Positions 23,655-33,053 of a stretch of DNA of 64,000 nt are shown piece after piece. Position 1 is the first letter of the stretch; each line of letters opens with the position of its first letter. This DNA comes from Actinomycetales bacterium (GTDB taxonomy: Bacteria > Actinomycetota > Actinomycetes > Actinomycetales > Microbacteriaceae), in the NCBI GenBank assembly GCA_017308515.1, contig JAFKEN010000006.1:788479-852478 (forward strand), written 5' to 3'. A model generated the notes under the pieces. That model saw only the letters and a program-made list of their open reading frames with translations, did not search any database and was not told the origin of the DNA. The translations under genes were made by a program, and so were the position numbers.

Positions 23655-25166
23655 ATGGGTAAGACGCTCGCCGAGAAGGTCTGGGACGCGCACGTCGTCC
23701 ACAAGGGCGAGGAGGGCCAGCCCGACCTCGTCTACATCGACCTCCACCTCGTCCACGAGGTGACGAGCCCGCAGGCCTTCGACGGCCTGCGCCAGGCCGG
23801 TCGCATGCCGCGCCGGCTCGACCTGACGATCGCGACCGAGGACCACAACACCCCGACGGTCGACATCCTGAAGCCGATCGCCGAGCCGACGAGCCGCGTG
23901 CAGATCGAGACGCTGCGGGCGAACTGCGCCGAGTTCGGGGTGCGGTTGCATCCGCTCGGGGATGCCGAGCAGGGCATCGTGCACGTCGTGGGCCCCCAGC
24001 TCGGGCTCACCATGCCGGGCATCACGGTCGTCTGCGGTGACTCGCATACGAGCACCCACGGCGCCTTCGGCGCGATGGCCTTCGGCATCGGCACGAGCGA
24101 GGTCGAGCACGTGCTCGCGACGCAGACCCTGCCGCTCAAGCCCTTCAAGACGATGGCGATCACGGTCGAGGGCGAGCTGCGGCCGGGCGTGACCGCGAAG
24201 GACATCATCCTCGCCGTCATCGCGAAGATCGGCACCGGCGGCGGGCAGGGCTACGTGCTCGAGTACCGCGGCAGCGCGATCCGCTCGCTCTCGATGGAGG
24301 GCCGGATGACGATCTGCAACATGTCGATCGAGGCGGGCGCCCGCGCCGGCATGGTCGCGCCCGACCAGACGACGTACGACTACCTCGAGGGCCGCCCCCA
24401 CGCGCCGCAGGGCGCCGACTGGGACGCCGCGGTCGCCTACTGGGACACCCTCGCGACCGACGACGACGCCGTCTTCGACGCCGAGGTCTACCTCGACGCG
24501 AACGAGCTCGAGCCCTTCGTCACCTGGGGCACCAACCCCGGCCAGGGGGTCTCGCTGAGCGACTCGGTGCCCGACCCGTCGAGCTACGCCGACCCGAACG
24601 ACCGCGCGGCGGCCGAGCGCGCGCTCGAGTACATGGATCTCGCGGCCGGCACCCCGATGAAGCAGATCCCGGTCGACGCGGTCTTCATGGGCTCGTGCAC
24701 CAACTCGCGCATCGAGGACCTGCGGGCCTTCGCGTCGATCGTGCGGGGGCGGAAGAAGGCCGAGGGGGTGCGCGTCATGGTCGTGCCCGGTTCGGCGCGG
24801 GTGCGGCTCGAGGCCGAGGCCGAGGGGCTCGACAAGGTCTTCGAGGAGTTCGGCGCCGAGTGGCGCTTCGCGGGCTGCTCGATGTGCCTGGGCATGAACC
24901 CCGACCAGCTCGCCCCCGGCGAGCGCTGCGCGTCGACCAGCAACCGCAACTTCGAGGGCCGGCAGGGCAAGGGAGGCCGCACCCACCTGGTGTCGCCGCT
25001 CGTCGCCGCGGCGACGGCGATCCGCGGCACCCTCAGCTCGCCGTGGGATCTCGAGAACGACTCGCAGTTCGCTCCAGCGAACGTCGGTTCGACCCAGCAC
25101 GAACCGGGTCGAACCTCGGTTCGCTCCAGCGAACCTGCGACCACGACGACCGGAACGGAGGCCTGA
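23655..25166 (+). CDS. leuC: 3-isopropylmalate dehydratase large subunit
   Basis: 503 residues of the aconitase family. Iron-sulfur ligands are the Cys of MGSCTNSR and the pair in [37 protein letters not shown] is the family substrate segment near residue 130. With LeuD it converts 2- to 3-isopropylmalate via isopropylmaleate. ATG 23655 has GAGAAGGA 5 bases upstream. The normal end of LeuC is near WDLEN at residue 469; the last 35 or so residues are encoded by palindromic repeat DNA and are unlike the family. leuD begins 2 bases after the stop. A leucine leader upstream probably controls both. Confidence 0.97.
   Translation: MGKTLAEKVWDAHVVHKGEEGQPDLVYIDLHLVHEVTSPQAFDGLRQAGRMPRRLDLTIATEDHNTPTVDILKPIAEPTSRVQIETLRANCAEFGVRLHPLGDAEQGIVHVVGPQLGLTMPGITVVCGDSHTSTHGAFGAMAFGIGTSEVEHVLATQTLPLKPFKTMAITVEGELRPGVTAKDIILAVIAKIGTGGGQGYVLEYRGSAIRSLSMEGRMTICNMSIEAGARAGMVAPDQTTYDYLEGRPHAPQGADWDAAVAYWDTLATDDDAVFDAEVYLDANELEPFVTWGTNPGQGVSLSDSVPDPSSYADPNDRAAAERALEYMDLAAGTPMKQIPVDAVFMGSCTNSRIEDLRAFASIVRGRKKAEGVRVMVVPGSARVRLEAEAEGLDKVFEEFGAEWRFAGCSMCLGMNPDQLAPGERCASTSNRNFEGRQGKGGRTHLVSPLVAAATAIRGTLSSPWDLENDSQFAPANVGSTQHEPGRTSVRSSEPATTTTGTEA
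25068..25134. repeat. Nested palindromic repeat inside the 3' end of leuC
   Basis: TTCGCTCCAGCGAAC occurs at 25068-25082 and again at 25120-25134, itself a small palindrome. Between them GGTTCGACCC (25086-25095) and GGGTCGAACC (25106-25115) form a 10-bp inverted repeat. It is read through in frame as the LeuC tail. Confidence 0.85.
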
Positions 25167-25168
25167 GC

Positions 25169-25774
25169 ATGGAGAAGATCACGACCGTCGAGGGCGTCGC
25201 CGTGCCGTTCCGGCGCAGCAACGTCGACACCGACCAGATCATCCCCGCCGTCTTCCTCAAGCGGGTCACGAAGACCGGCTACGACGACGCGCTCTTCCAC
25301 GCGTGGCGGCAGGATCCGGAGTTCATCCTCAACCAGCCCGCCTACGCGAACCCGCGCATCCTCGTCGCCGGCCCCGACTTCGGCACCGGCTCGAGCCGCG
25401 AGCACGCCGTGTGGGCGCTGCGCGACTACGGCTTCCGCGCCGTCATCGCGCCGCGCTTCGCCGACATCTTCCGCGGCAACTCCGGCAAGCAGGGGCTGCT
25501 CACGGCGGTCGTGCCCGAACCCGAGGTCGAGCGCATCTGGGAGGTGCTCGAGCAGGACCCGGGGATGACCGCGGCGGTCGACCTCGAGGCGCGCGTCGTG
25601 CGCGTGGGCGAGCTCGTGATCCCCTTCGAGATCGACGACTACACGCGCTGGCGGCTCAGGGAGGGCCTCGACGACATCGGCCTCACCCTGCAGCACGAGG
25701 ACGAGATCACCGCCTTCGAGGCGACCCGACCCGCCTGGATGCCGCGCACCCTCCCGGCGAAGACCGCGGGCTGA
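25169..25774 (+). CDS. leuD: 3-isopropylmalate dehydratase small subunit
   Basis: 201 residues with the LeuD swivel-domain pattern: [19 protein letters not shown] at 15-33, [17 protein letters not shown] near 68-84 and [19 protein letters not shown] near 91-109. It completes the leucine-pathway isomerase with LeuC. The ATG at 25169 follows a GGAGGCCTG ribosome site that lies at the end of leuC, so translation is coupled. Length is normal. Confidence 0.97.
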   Translation: MEKITTVEGVAVPFRRSNVDTDQIIPAVFLKRVTKTGYDDALFHAWRQDPEFILNQPAYANPRILVAGPDFGTGSSREHAVWALRDYGFRAVIAPRFADIFRGNSGKQGLLTAVVPEPEVERIWEVLEQDPGMTAAVDLEARVVRVGELVIPFEIDDYTRWRLREGLDDIGLTLQHEDEITAFEATRPAWMPRTLPAKTAG

Positions 25775-25951
25775 GCCGCGCCGTCACCAGCCCGTCACGC
25801 CCCGAGCCCTCCGCGCCCCGCGCCGCCACCCCATCGCATCCCGCCCCGACCCCGCCGCCGGACCAGCCGGTGAACCCCGACCGCCCCGATTACACTCGGG
25901 AGGTCGCCGCGCGGCCCGGTCGGGGCGCGGGCGAGCGGTGAGGGAGGCCTG

Positions 25952-27349
25952 ATGGCACAGACGAGCGTGGAGTCGGCGCACGACGCGAGCCGCACCGCGG
26001 CGCAGGATGCGGCCCCCACCCCGGAGACCCCCTCGGGCGACACCCTGGTGATCCGCGGCGGCAAGCCGCTGCGCGGCCGGGTCGACGTGCGCGGGGCGAA
26101 GAACCTCGCGACGAAGGCGATGGTCGCCGCGCTCCTGGGTGACGGCCCCTCGATCCTGCAGGACGTGCCGCAGATCTCCGACGTCGGCGTCGTGCGCCGC
26201 ATGCTCGACGCCTACGGCGTGGCGGTCACGAGTCCCGAGGAGGGCGTGCTCGTCCTCGACCCGAAGAACGTGGAGCGGGCGCACTTCGCGCAGATCGACG
26301 CGCTCGCGGGCTCCAGCCGCATCCCGATCCTGTTCTGCGGCCCGCTGCTGCACCGTCTCGGCGAGGCGCTCATCCCCGATCTCGGCGGCTGCCGCATCGG
26401 CGACCGGCCGATCGACTTCCACCTCGACGCGCTGCGCGCCTTCGGCGCCGTGGTCGACAAGAGCTACGAGGGCATCCGGATCACGGCCCCGCACGGTCTG
26501 ACCGGCGCGAACATCGAGCTGCCCTACCCGAGCGTCGGCGCGACCGAGCAGGTGCTGCTGAGCGCCGTGAAGGCGCGCGGCGTGACCGAGCTCAAGAACG
26601 CGGCGATCGAGCCCGAGATCATGGATCTCATCGCGATCCTGCAGAAGATGGGCGCGATCATCTGGACCGAGCCCAACCGCACGATCTTCATCGAGGGCGT
26701 CGAGCGCCTCTCCGGCTACACCCACCGCTCGATCTTCGACCGCAACGAGGCGGCGAGCTGGGCGAGCGCGGCGCTCGCCACCGGTGGCGACATCTTCGTG
26801 AAGGGCGCGAAGCAGCTCGAGCTGCTCACCTTCCTCAACGTCTTCCGCAAGGTCGGCGGCGCCTTCGACGTGCAGGAGGACGGCATCCGCTTCTGGCACC
26901 CGGGCGGCACGCTGCGCGCCGCGCAGGTGGAGACCGACGTGCACCCCGGCTTCATGACCGACTGGCAGCAGCCGCTCATCGTCGCGCTCACCCAGGCGGT
27001 CGGCACCTCGATCGTGCACGAGACGGTCTACGAGAACCGCTTCGGCTTCATCGACGCGCTCGTCGAGATGGGCGCCGACATCGTCGTGCACGAGGACGGC
27101 CTCGAGTCGGTGACCCGCCGGGTTCCGCGCCGCAAGCTCGAGCAGGCCGCGGTCGTCACGGGCCCGACGAAGCTGCACGGCGCGAACATGGAGATCCCCG
27201 ACCTGCGCGGCGGCTTCAGCCACATCATCGCGGCGCTCACCGCCGAGGGCGAGTCGCGACTGACCAACCTCAGCCTCATCAACCGCGGCTACGAGCACTT
27301 CGCCGAGAAGCTGCGCGACCTGGGCGCCGACTTCTCGATCGAGGACTGA
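25952..27349 (+). CDS. murA: UDP-N-acetylglucosamine 1-carboxyvinyltransferase
   Basis: 465 residues of the EPSP-synthase fold. K50-N51 (VRGAKNLATKA) and C147 in GGCRIGDRPID match catalytic Lys22/Asn23 and the PEP-reacting Cys115 of E. coli MurA; presence of Cys rather than Asp predicts fosfomycin sensitivity at the enzyme level. It carries out the first committed step of peptidoglycan precursor synthesis in the cytoplasm. About 30 extra residues precede the fold. A TACACT -10-like box near 25891 and AGGGAGG before the ATG support the start. The upstream 177 bases otherwise hold no gene. Confidence 0.96.
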   Translation: MAQTSVESAHDASRTAAQDAAPTPETPSGDTLVIRGGKPLRGRVDVRGAKNLATKAMVAALLGDGPSILQDVPQISDVGVVRRMLDAYGVAVTSPEEGVLVLDPKNVERAHFAQIDALAGSSRIPILFCGPLLHRLGEALIPDLGGCRIGDRPIDFHLDALRAFGAVVDKSYEGIRITAPHGLTGANIELPYPSVGATEQVLLSAVKARGVTELKNAAIEPEIMDLIAILQKMGAIIWTEPNRTIFIEGVERLSGYTHRSIFDRNEAASWASAALATGGDIFVKGAKQLELLTFLNVFRKVGGAFDVQEDGIRFWHPGGTLRAAQVETDVHPGFMTDWQQPLIVALTQAVGTSIVHETVYENRFGFIDALVEMGADIVVHEDGLESVTRRVPRRKLEQAAVVTGPTKLHGANMEIPDLRGGFSHIIAALTAEGESRLTNLSLINRGYEHFAEKLRDLGADFSIED

Positions 27350-27359
27350 TCGGTCCGGC

Positions 27360-28187
27360 ATGACCGATCGAGGCGCGGGGCGCGAGTGGATCCTGCGCTG
27401 GCGGATCCTCGCCGTGATCCTCGTGCCGATCCTCACGGCGCTCATCAAGCTCGACATCCGCCACCCCGAGCGGATGCCGCGCACCGGCGCGGTGATCGTC
27501 AGCCCGAACCACTTCTCCGACGTCGACCCCGTGGCGATCGGGTTCGCGATGTGGCGGCTCGGCCGCGTGCCGCGCTACCTCGCGAAGGCCTCGCTGTTCC
27601 GGGTGCCGGTGCTCGGCGGCTTCCTGCGGATGCTCGGGCAGATCCCCGTGGAGCGCGGCGGGGGCGGCAACCCGCTCGCGGCCGCGCACGACCTCATCCG
27701 GCGCGGCCTCGCCGTGGTCATCTACCCGGAGGGCACCCACACCCGCGAGCCCGAGCTGTGGCCGATGCGCGGCAAGACCGGCGCCGTGCGCGCCGCGCTC
27801 GAGGCCGGCGTGCCGATCGTGCCGATCGCGCACTGGGGCACCCAGCGCATCATGGGGCGCTGGTCGAAGAAGCTGCGGCTGCTGCCGCGGCACACCGTCG
27901 CGATCGCGGTGGGCGAGCCGTTCGACCTCTCGCCGTGGCGGGATCGTCCCCTCGACCGCGCGACGCTGCAGGAGGCGACCGACGCCCTCATGCGCCGCAT
28001 CGCCGAGCTGCTGGGCGAGCTGCGCGGCGAGGCGCCGCCCGAGTCGCTGTGGGATCCGGCCGACCACGGGCAGAGCTCCTGGGGGCGTCCGACCCCGCAC
28101 GACCTCGAGGTGATCGCGCGGGCTCAGGCCGGGGGCGACGGCGAGGGCGCCGACGGCGCTGACGGCGCGCCCGGCTCCGCCGCCTGA
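27360..28187 (+). CDS. PlsC-family 1-acylglycerol-3-phosphate acyltransferase
   Basis: 275 residues. The acyltransferase motifs are NHFSDVD (NHxxxxD, residues 50-56), a GQIPVERGGGGNP block, YPEGTHTRE near 122 and PIVPIAHWG near 150. An N-terminal hydrophobic segment anchors it in the membrane, where it would acylate lysophosphatidic acid. It starts 11 bases after murA and is probably in the same operon as gpsA, a pairing that fits phospholipid synthesis. The Ala/Gly/Asp-rich C-terminus overlaps the convergent EI24 gene by 64 bases. Confidence 0.9.
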   Translation: MTDRGAGREWILRWRILAVILVPILTALIKLDIRHPERMPRTGAVIVSPNHFSDVDPVAIGFAMWRLGRVPRYLAKASLFRVPVLGGFLRMLGQIPVERGGGGNPLAAAHDLIRRGLAVVIYPEGTHTREPELWPMRGKTGAVRAALEAGVPIVPIAHWGTQRIMGRWSKKLRLLPRHTVAIAVGEPFDLSPWRDRPLDRATLQEATDALMRRIAELLGELRGEAPPESLWDPADHGQSSWGRPTPHDLEVIARAQAGGDGEGADGADGAPGSAA

Positions 28188-28972
28188 CCCCGCCGCGGCA
28201 GCTCCGGCTCGCCGAGCATCCGCCGCGCGAGCAGGGTGCCGCCCGCGACCGCGGCGGGCATGACGAGCACCGCGCCGAGCGGCACGAGGAAGCACAGCTG
28301 CACGGCGATGCCGAAGCCGAGCAGCGGGGCGCGACGCCCGCGCGCGAGCCGCCCGCGCTCGACCGGCCCGAGGCCGCGCGCGGCGAGGGCGCGACCGGTG
28401 AGTTCGCGGCCGAGGATCGCGCCGCCGAGGATCGCGCCGAGCACCGCCGCGAGCACCCCGCCGATGGCCGGCACGAAGCCGGCGAGCGCGACGAGGAGGG
28501 CGCTGACGACGCCGAGGCCGACGGCGCGCAGCGCATCGAGCACGAGGTCGCCGAAGGAAGGCGAACCCTCGGGGACCGCCCCGCCGGCCTCGGCATCGAC
28601 GGCGCGCCGCACCCGCTCGTAGAGGGGGTCGCCGACGACGAGTGTCACGGCGGTGAACGTCACGACCGCGAGCACCGTCGCGCCGAGGAACACCACCACC
28701 TGGATCGTCAGCCGCAGCAGGAACCGCCAGGTCGGGTCCCAGCCGTCGGCGAAGGGCGTCGCCCACCCCACGAGCGGGTCGAGGGCGACCGCGAGCGCGA
28801 CGAGCCCCGCCGTCGCGACCGCTGCGACCAGCACCGCCGGGAGCAGGCCGAGGGCCATCGCTCCGGGTCGGCGCCCCCAGAACCCGATGCCGCGGATCAG
28901 GTAGCCGGCGCCGCCGACCAGGCCGAGCGCCGCGCGCGCGGGGGCGGCGGGGATCCGCGGGGGCTCCGGCAT
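28124..28972 (-). CDS. EI24-domain membrane protein (CysZ-like)
   Basis: 282 residues with four to six hydrophobic segments: about 38-62, 84-110, 150-172 and 215-245. The arrangement with a long helix pair and VVGDPLYERVRRAVDAEAGG between them matches EI24/CysZ proteins, some of which move sulfate. The extreme C-terminus (PSAPSAPSPSPPA) is low-complexity and antisense to the acyltransferase tail. ATG 28972. It interrupts the run of plus-strand biosynthetic genes and probably has its own promoter. Confidence 0.85.
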   Translation of the reverse strand: MPEPPRIPAAPARAALGLVGGAGYLIRGIGFWGRRPGAMALGLLPAVLVAAVATAGLVALAVALDPLVGWATPFADGWDPTWRFLLRLTIQVVVFLGATVLAVVTFTAVTLVVGDPLYERVRRAVDAEAGGAVPEGSPSFGDLVLDALRAVGLGVVSALLVALAGFVPAIGGVLAAVLGAILGGAILGRELTGRALAARGLGPVERGRLARGRRAPLLGFGIAVQLCFLVPLGAVLVMPAAVAGGTLLARRMLGEPELPRRGQAAEPGAPSAPSAPSPSPPA

Positions 28973-29054
28973 GCGGCCAGGCTAGTCAGGGCCCGCCGGG
29001 TCGCGCCGCGCCCGCACCGCCGGACGCCCGGCGACGTCGGGCAGAATGGCCCCG

Positions 29055-30092
29055 ATGTCGCTCACCCAGCCCCTCACGCTCCCCGCCGACGGCCGCCGGG
29101 TCGCGGTGCTCGGCGCCGGCTCATGGGGCACGACCTTCGCGAAGGTGCTCGCCGACGGCGGCTCGAACGTCGTCATGTGGGCGCGGCGCTCCGAGGTGGC
29201 GCGGGAGATCAGCCAGTCGCGGCGCAACTCCGACTACCTGCCGGGCGTCAACCTGCCCCGCACCCTGTGGGCGAGCGCGCGCATCCCCGAGGTGCTGGAG
29301 GGCTGCGAGCAGCTCTACCTCTCGGTGCCGAGCCAGTCCCTGCGCGAGAACCTGCGCCTCGTGCGCGAGTTCGTGCCGGCGGGCATCCCGATCGTCTCGC
29401 TCATGAAGGGCGTCGAGAAGGGCAGCGGCCTGCGCATGAGCGAGGTGATCGCGGCGGAGCTCGAGGTGGATCCCGCGCGCATCGCCGTGGTCTCGGGCCC
29501 CAACCTCGCCCTCGAGATCGCGAAGGAGCAGCCGACCGCGGCGGTCGTGTCGAGCTCGAGCCTCGACACGGCGAGCGAGGTCGCGCTCGTCGCGCGGGCG
29601 CCCTACTTCCGCACCTTCGTCAACACCGACGTCATCGGCACCGAGTTCGGCGGCGTGCTCAAGAACCTCATCGCGGTCGCGGTCGGCATCGTCGACGGCG
29701 TCGGCTACGGCGAGAACACGAAGGCCTCGATCATCACGCGCGGCCTCGTCGAGATGACCGACTTCGCCGTCGCCTACGGCGCTCAGCCGGAGACGCTCGC
29801 CGGCCTCGCGGGCCTGGGGGATCTGATCGCCACCTGCGAGAGCCCGCTCAGTCGCAACAACACGGCCGGCCGTCTGCTCGGCCAGGGCTACGCCTACCGC
29901 GAGGTCATCGAGCAGATGAACCAGACCGCGGAGGGCATCGGCTCGGTCGCGCCGATCCTCGAGCTCGCCGCCGCGCGCGGCGTCGAGATGCCGATCGTGA
30001 GCCAGGTGGCCGAGGTGCTCGCCGGCACGCTCGACCCGCGGCACCTCGCCCCGCACCTGACGACCGAGTCGGACGAGCCGCAGGGGGAGTAG
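29055..30092 (+). CDS. gpsA: NAD(P)-dependent glycerol-3-phosphate dehydrogenase
   Basis: 345 residues. Rossmann motif VAVLGAGSWGTTFA begins at about residue 16; the catalytic Lys lies in FGGVLKNLIAVAVGI, and LAGLGDLIATCESPLSRN is the C-terminal family signature. It makes sn-glycerol-3-phosphate for phospholipids, supplying the acyltransferase encoded nearby. I use ATG 29055 because CAGAAT sits 7 bases upstream (leaderless geometry); ATG 29046 would add three residues but overlaps that box. ddl follows after 98 bases. Confidence 0.95.
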   Translation: MSLTQPLTLPADGRRVAVLGAGSWGTTFAKVLADGGSNVVMWARRSEVAREISQSRRNSDYLPGVNLPRTLWASARIPEVLEGCEQLYLSVPSQSLRENLRLVREFVPAGIPIVSLMKGVEKGSGLRMSEVIAAELEVDPARIAVVSGPNLALEIAKEQPTAAVVSSSSLDTASEVALVARAPYFRTFVNTDVIGTEFGGVLKNLIAVAVGIVDGVGYGENTKASIITRGLVEMTDFAVAYGAQPETLAGLAGLGDLIATCESPLSRNNTAGRLLGQGYAYREVIEQMNQTAEGIGSVAPILELAAARGVEMPIVSQVAEVLAGTLDPRHLAPHLTTESDEPQGE

Positions 30093-30190
30093 CCGCGGGG
30101 TCCGCGGCGTCCGCGTGCTCCCGCGCGCGTGACCGGCCTCGGCGCGCGGGTACGCTCGGAACCGTCCGCCCCTCGTCCCCCGGAGGCCCC

Positions 30191-31273
30191 GTGATCCGCG
30201 TCGCGCTGCTGTTCGGCGGCCGCTCCAGCGAGCACTCCATCTCGTGTGCGACCGCGGGCGGCGTGCTCGGCGCGATCGACCGCTCGCGCTTCGAGGTGAT
30301 CCCGATCGGGATCACCCGCGACGGCGCCTGGACCCTCTACGCCGACGACGCGAGCGGGCTCACCCTCGGCGCCGAGTTGCCCGAGGTGATCGACGACGGC
30401 TCCCGGGTGCACCTGCCGGAGTCGGCGGCGACCCGCGAGTGGACGGTCACCGACGCCGACGGCACCTGGCGCAGTCTCGGCGACATCGACGTCGCGTTCC
30501 CGATCCTGCACGGCCCGTGGGGGGAGGACGGCACGATCCAGGGCGCCCTCGAGCTCGTCGGCGTGCCCTACGTCGGCAACGGCGTGCTCGCCTCCGCGCT
30601 CGGCATGGACAAGCACGCGACCAAGACCGTGCTGCGCGGCGCCGGTCTCGAGGTGGCGCCGTGGGTGGCGCTCACCGAGGCGCGCTGGGCGGCCGACCGC
30701 GAGCTGTGGCTGCGCCGCATCCGCGGGCTCGGTCTGCCGGTGTTCGTCAAGCCCTCGCGGGCCGGCTCGTCGGTCGGGGTGACGAAGGTCGCCGATCCCG
30801 ACGCGCTGCCCGCGGCGCTCGCGACCGCCTGGGCCGAGGACCGCACCGCGCTCGTCGAGGCGGCGATGACGGGGCGCGAGATCGAGGTCGCCGTGCTGCA
30901 GGGGCGCGACGGCGCTCCGCCGCGCGTCAGCGTCGCGGGCGAGATCGTGGTGCGCGGCCGGGAGTTCTACGACTTCGACGCGAAGTACGTCGACGCGGAT
31001 GCGGCGGAGCTCATCTGCCCCGCCGACCTGCGCGAGCACGAGCTCGCCGAGCTGCAGCGCATCGCCGCGCGGGCCTTCGAGGCGATCGACGGGGCGGGCC
31101 TCGCGCGCGTCGACGTGTTCTTCTCGGGCGGCGAGTTCGTCGTCAACGAGATCAACACCATGCCGGGTTTCACGCCGATCTCGATGTTCCCGAGCTGCTG
31201 GATCGCGAGCGGCGTGAGCTACCCCGAGCTCATCACCGAGCTCATCGAGCTCGGGATCGCGACCCACCGCTAG
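30191..31273 (+). CDS. ddl: D-alanine--D-alanine ligase
   Basis: 360 residues of the ATP-grasp fold: VALLFGGRSSEHSISCATA at the N-terminus, LHGPWGEDGTIQGALEL near 106-122, VFVKPSRAGSSVGVTKV near 184-200 and EINTMPGFTPISMFP near 324-338. It makes the D-Ala-D-Ala dipeptide for peptidoglycan, in the same chromosomal stretch as murA. GTG 30191 has CGGAGG 5 bases upstream; a TACGCT box lies about 40 bases before it. The longer frame upstream is a shadow of gpsA. Confidence 0.96.
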   Translation: MIRVALLFGGRSSEHSISCATAGGVLGAIDRSRFEVIPIGITRDGAWTLYADDASGLTLGAELPEVIDDGSRVHLPESAATREWTVTDADGTWRSLGDIDVAFPILHGPWGEDGTIQGALELVGVPYVGNGVLASALGMDKHATKTVLRGAGLEVAPWVALTEARWAADRELWLRRIRGLGLPVFVKPSRAGSSVGVTKVADPDALPAALATAWAEDRTALVEAAMTGREIEVAVLQGRDGAPPRVSVAGEIVVRGREFYDFDAKYVDADAAELICPADLREHELAELQRIAARAFEAIDGAGLARVDVFFSGGEFVVNEINTMPGFTPISMFPSCWIASGVSYPELITELIELGIATHR

Positions 31274-31312
31274 CGGGTCGGCGCGCCGCTCGGGGCGCCC
31301 TACGGCGCGCCG

Positions 31313-31882
31313 CTACGGCGCGGGCGTCGCGCTCGGCGTCGCCTCACCCGGCGCCGGGGCGTCGGTGGGCGCGTCGCTCGGGAACAGGTCCTGCCCGGTC
31401 ACCGTGTCCTCCAGGCTGCGGCATTCGAGGCCGTTGGTCGGGGTGAAGGAGACGGCGTTCGCGAGCTGGTCGAGGGGGATCCCCGGGCTGAGCACCTGGG
31501 AGTCGATCGCGACGAGCACCGCCGGGTCGCGCCCGAAGGTCGTGAAGGCGTAGTTCGGCGCGGCCGAGTCGTCGCGCAGCCACTGGATGCCGTTCACCTC
31601 GATGCACGGCAGCTCGGAGGCCGCCGGAACCGGCACGCCGCAGCTGAGCAGCACCGAGGGCGGGTCGCCCCAGGCCGCGGTCGCCTGCGCGTCGGTGCTG
31701 CGCTTGCCGAGATCGTCGCCCAGGGTGTCGGGCAGGCGCACCGTGACGGCGGCGCAGTCGGGGTTGTTGGCGTCGTCGGCGGGGTGCATGACGACGCTCG
31801 GGGAGCATCCCGCGAGGGCGAGACCGGCCAGCAGCGCCGCGCTCACGGCGAGGGCGAGGCGGGCGCGGCGCGGGCGGGACAT
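31313..31882 (-). CDS. DUF3515 lipoprotein
   Basis: 189 residues from ATG 31882. The N-terminus has an Arg-rich start, a hydrophobic core and a lipobox (LALAGC, about residues 20-25), so it should be lipidated and face outward. The conserved domain contains three further Cys (NPDCAAV, LLSCGVP, LPCIEV) and WLRDDSA...FTTFGRDPAVLVAID. The function of DUF3515 is unknown; its position between ddl and thiL is a conserved actinobacterial arrangement. The tail is Pro/Ala/Thr-rich. It is divergent from thiL with 23 bases between starts. Confidence 0.88.
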   Translation of the reverse strand: MSRPRRARLALAVSAALLAGLALAGCSPSVVMHPADDANNPDCAAVTVRLPDTLGDDLGKRSTDAQATAAWGDPPSVLLSCGVPVPAASELPCIEVNGIQWLRDDSAAPNYAFTTFGRDPAVLVAIDSQVLSPGIPLDQLANAVSFTPTNGLECRSLEDTVTGQDLFPSDAPTDAPAPGEATPSATPAP

Positions 31883-31905
31883 CCCGAGAAGGCTAGCGTG
31901 GCCGC

Positions 31906-32979
31906 ATGGGAGAGCCCGCCGCGCCGGACCCGCAGCCGCACCGGGGCGCGGGCGCGCCCGCGGGAGCCGGGCCGACCCTCGCGGAGCTCGGCGAGGGGGC
32001 GGCGCTCGCACGGATCATCCCGCGGCTGGGCGTCGCCGATGCGGCGATCGTGGGGCCGGGCGACGACGCCGCGGTGCTCGCGGCGCCCGACGCGCGGGTC
32101 GTCGTCACGACCGACACGATGGCGCACGGCCCCGACTTCCGCCTCGCCTGGTCGACCCCGTTCGAGCTGGGCTGGAAGGCCGCCGCGACCAACCTCGCCG
32201 ACATCGCCGCGATGGGTGCGCGCCCGACCGGGCTCGTCGTCGCGCTGCTCGCGCCCGCCGAGACGCCGGTCTCGCTGCTCGAGGGCCTCGCCGACGGGCT
32301 GAAGGCCTGCTGCGACGCGCTCGCCCCCGGCTGCACGGTGGTCGGCGGCGACCTGTCGACGAGTTCGGTGCTGACGATCGCGGTGACGGCGTTCGGTGAC
32401 CTGGAGGGGCGGGATCCGGTGCTGCGTTCCGGCGCGCGACCGGGCGACGTCGTGGCGGTCTCCGGCCCGCTCGGACTCGCCGGCGAGGGGCTGCGGCTGC
32501 TCTTCGCCGAGGGGGTGGATGCGACCGGTGCGCCCTCGACCGACCGCGCCGCCGCCCTGCGCGCGTCCCACCCCGCCGAGCTCGCCGCGCAGCTGACCCC
32601 GCGCCCGCCGATCGCCGACGGCCCGCGCGCGGCCGAGGCCGGAGCGCGGGCGATGATGGACGTCTCCGACGGGCTCGCGCTCGACGCCGGGCGCCTCGCG
32701 CGCGCGAGCGGCGTCGGGCTCGACCTCTCCGGTTCGGCCGTGGCCGCGGCGGTCGACGGCCTGCCCGCGGCGCCGCTCGGCGCGGCGCTCGCGGGAGGCG
32801 AGGATCACGCCCTCCTGGCCGCCTTCCCGCCCGGCACCGAGCTGCCGGGCGGCTTCCGCGCGGTCGGCGTCGTCGTCGAGGCGGGGCCCGAGGGCCCCGA
32901 GGTGCGCGTCGACGGCTCGCGCATCGAGGGGCGCGGCGGGTGGGACGCCTCGGCCGACTGGGACGGCGGGGCGGGCTGA
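31906..32979 (+). CDS. thiL: Thiamine-monophosphate kinase
   Basis: 357 residues of the PurM/ThiL fold. Motifs include VGPGDDAAVLAAP near 47-59, TTDTMAHGPDF near 67-77, AATNLADIAAMGARP near 94-108, and MMDVSDGLALDAGRLAR near 250-266. It phosphorylates thiamine monophosphate to the active diphosphate cofactor in the cytoplasm. TAGCGT lies exactly 6 bases before ATG 31906, so the mRNA is leaderless. About 25 extra Pro/Ala/Gly-rich residues precede the usual start of the family. Confidence 0.94.
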   Translation: MGEPAAPDPQPHRGAGAPAGAGPTLAELGEGAALARIIPRLGVADAAIVGPGDDAAVLAAPDARVVVTTDTMAHGPDFRLAWSTPFELGWKAAATNLADIAAMGARPTGLVVALLAPAETPVSLLEGLADGLKACCDALAPGCTVVGGDLSTSSVLTIAVTAFGDLEGRDPVLRSGARPGDVVAVSGPLGLAGEGLRLLFAEGVDATGAPSTDRAAALRASHPAELAAQLTPRPPIADGPRAAEAGARAMMDVSDGLALDAGRLARASGVGLDLSGSAVAAAVDGLPAAPLGAALAGGEDHALLAAFPPGTELPGGFRAVGVVVEAGPEGPEVRVDGSRIEGRGGWDASADWDGGAG

Positions 32980-33053
32980 CCCGTTCCTGACAGAGCGGTG
33001 ACGGTCGCCTCCGCGCCCGGTGAGGTCTCCCCGCCCGGTGCCACCCTGGCGGC

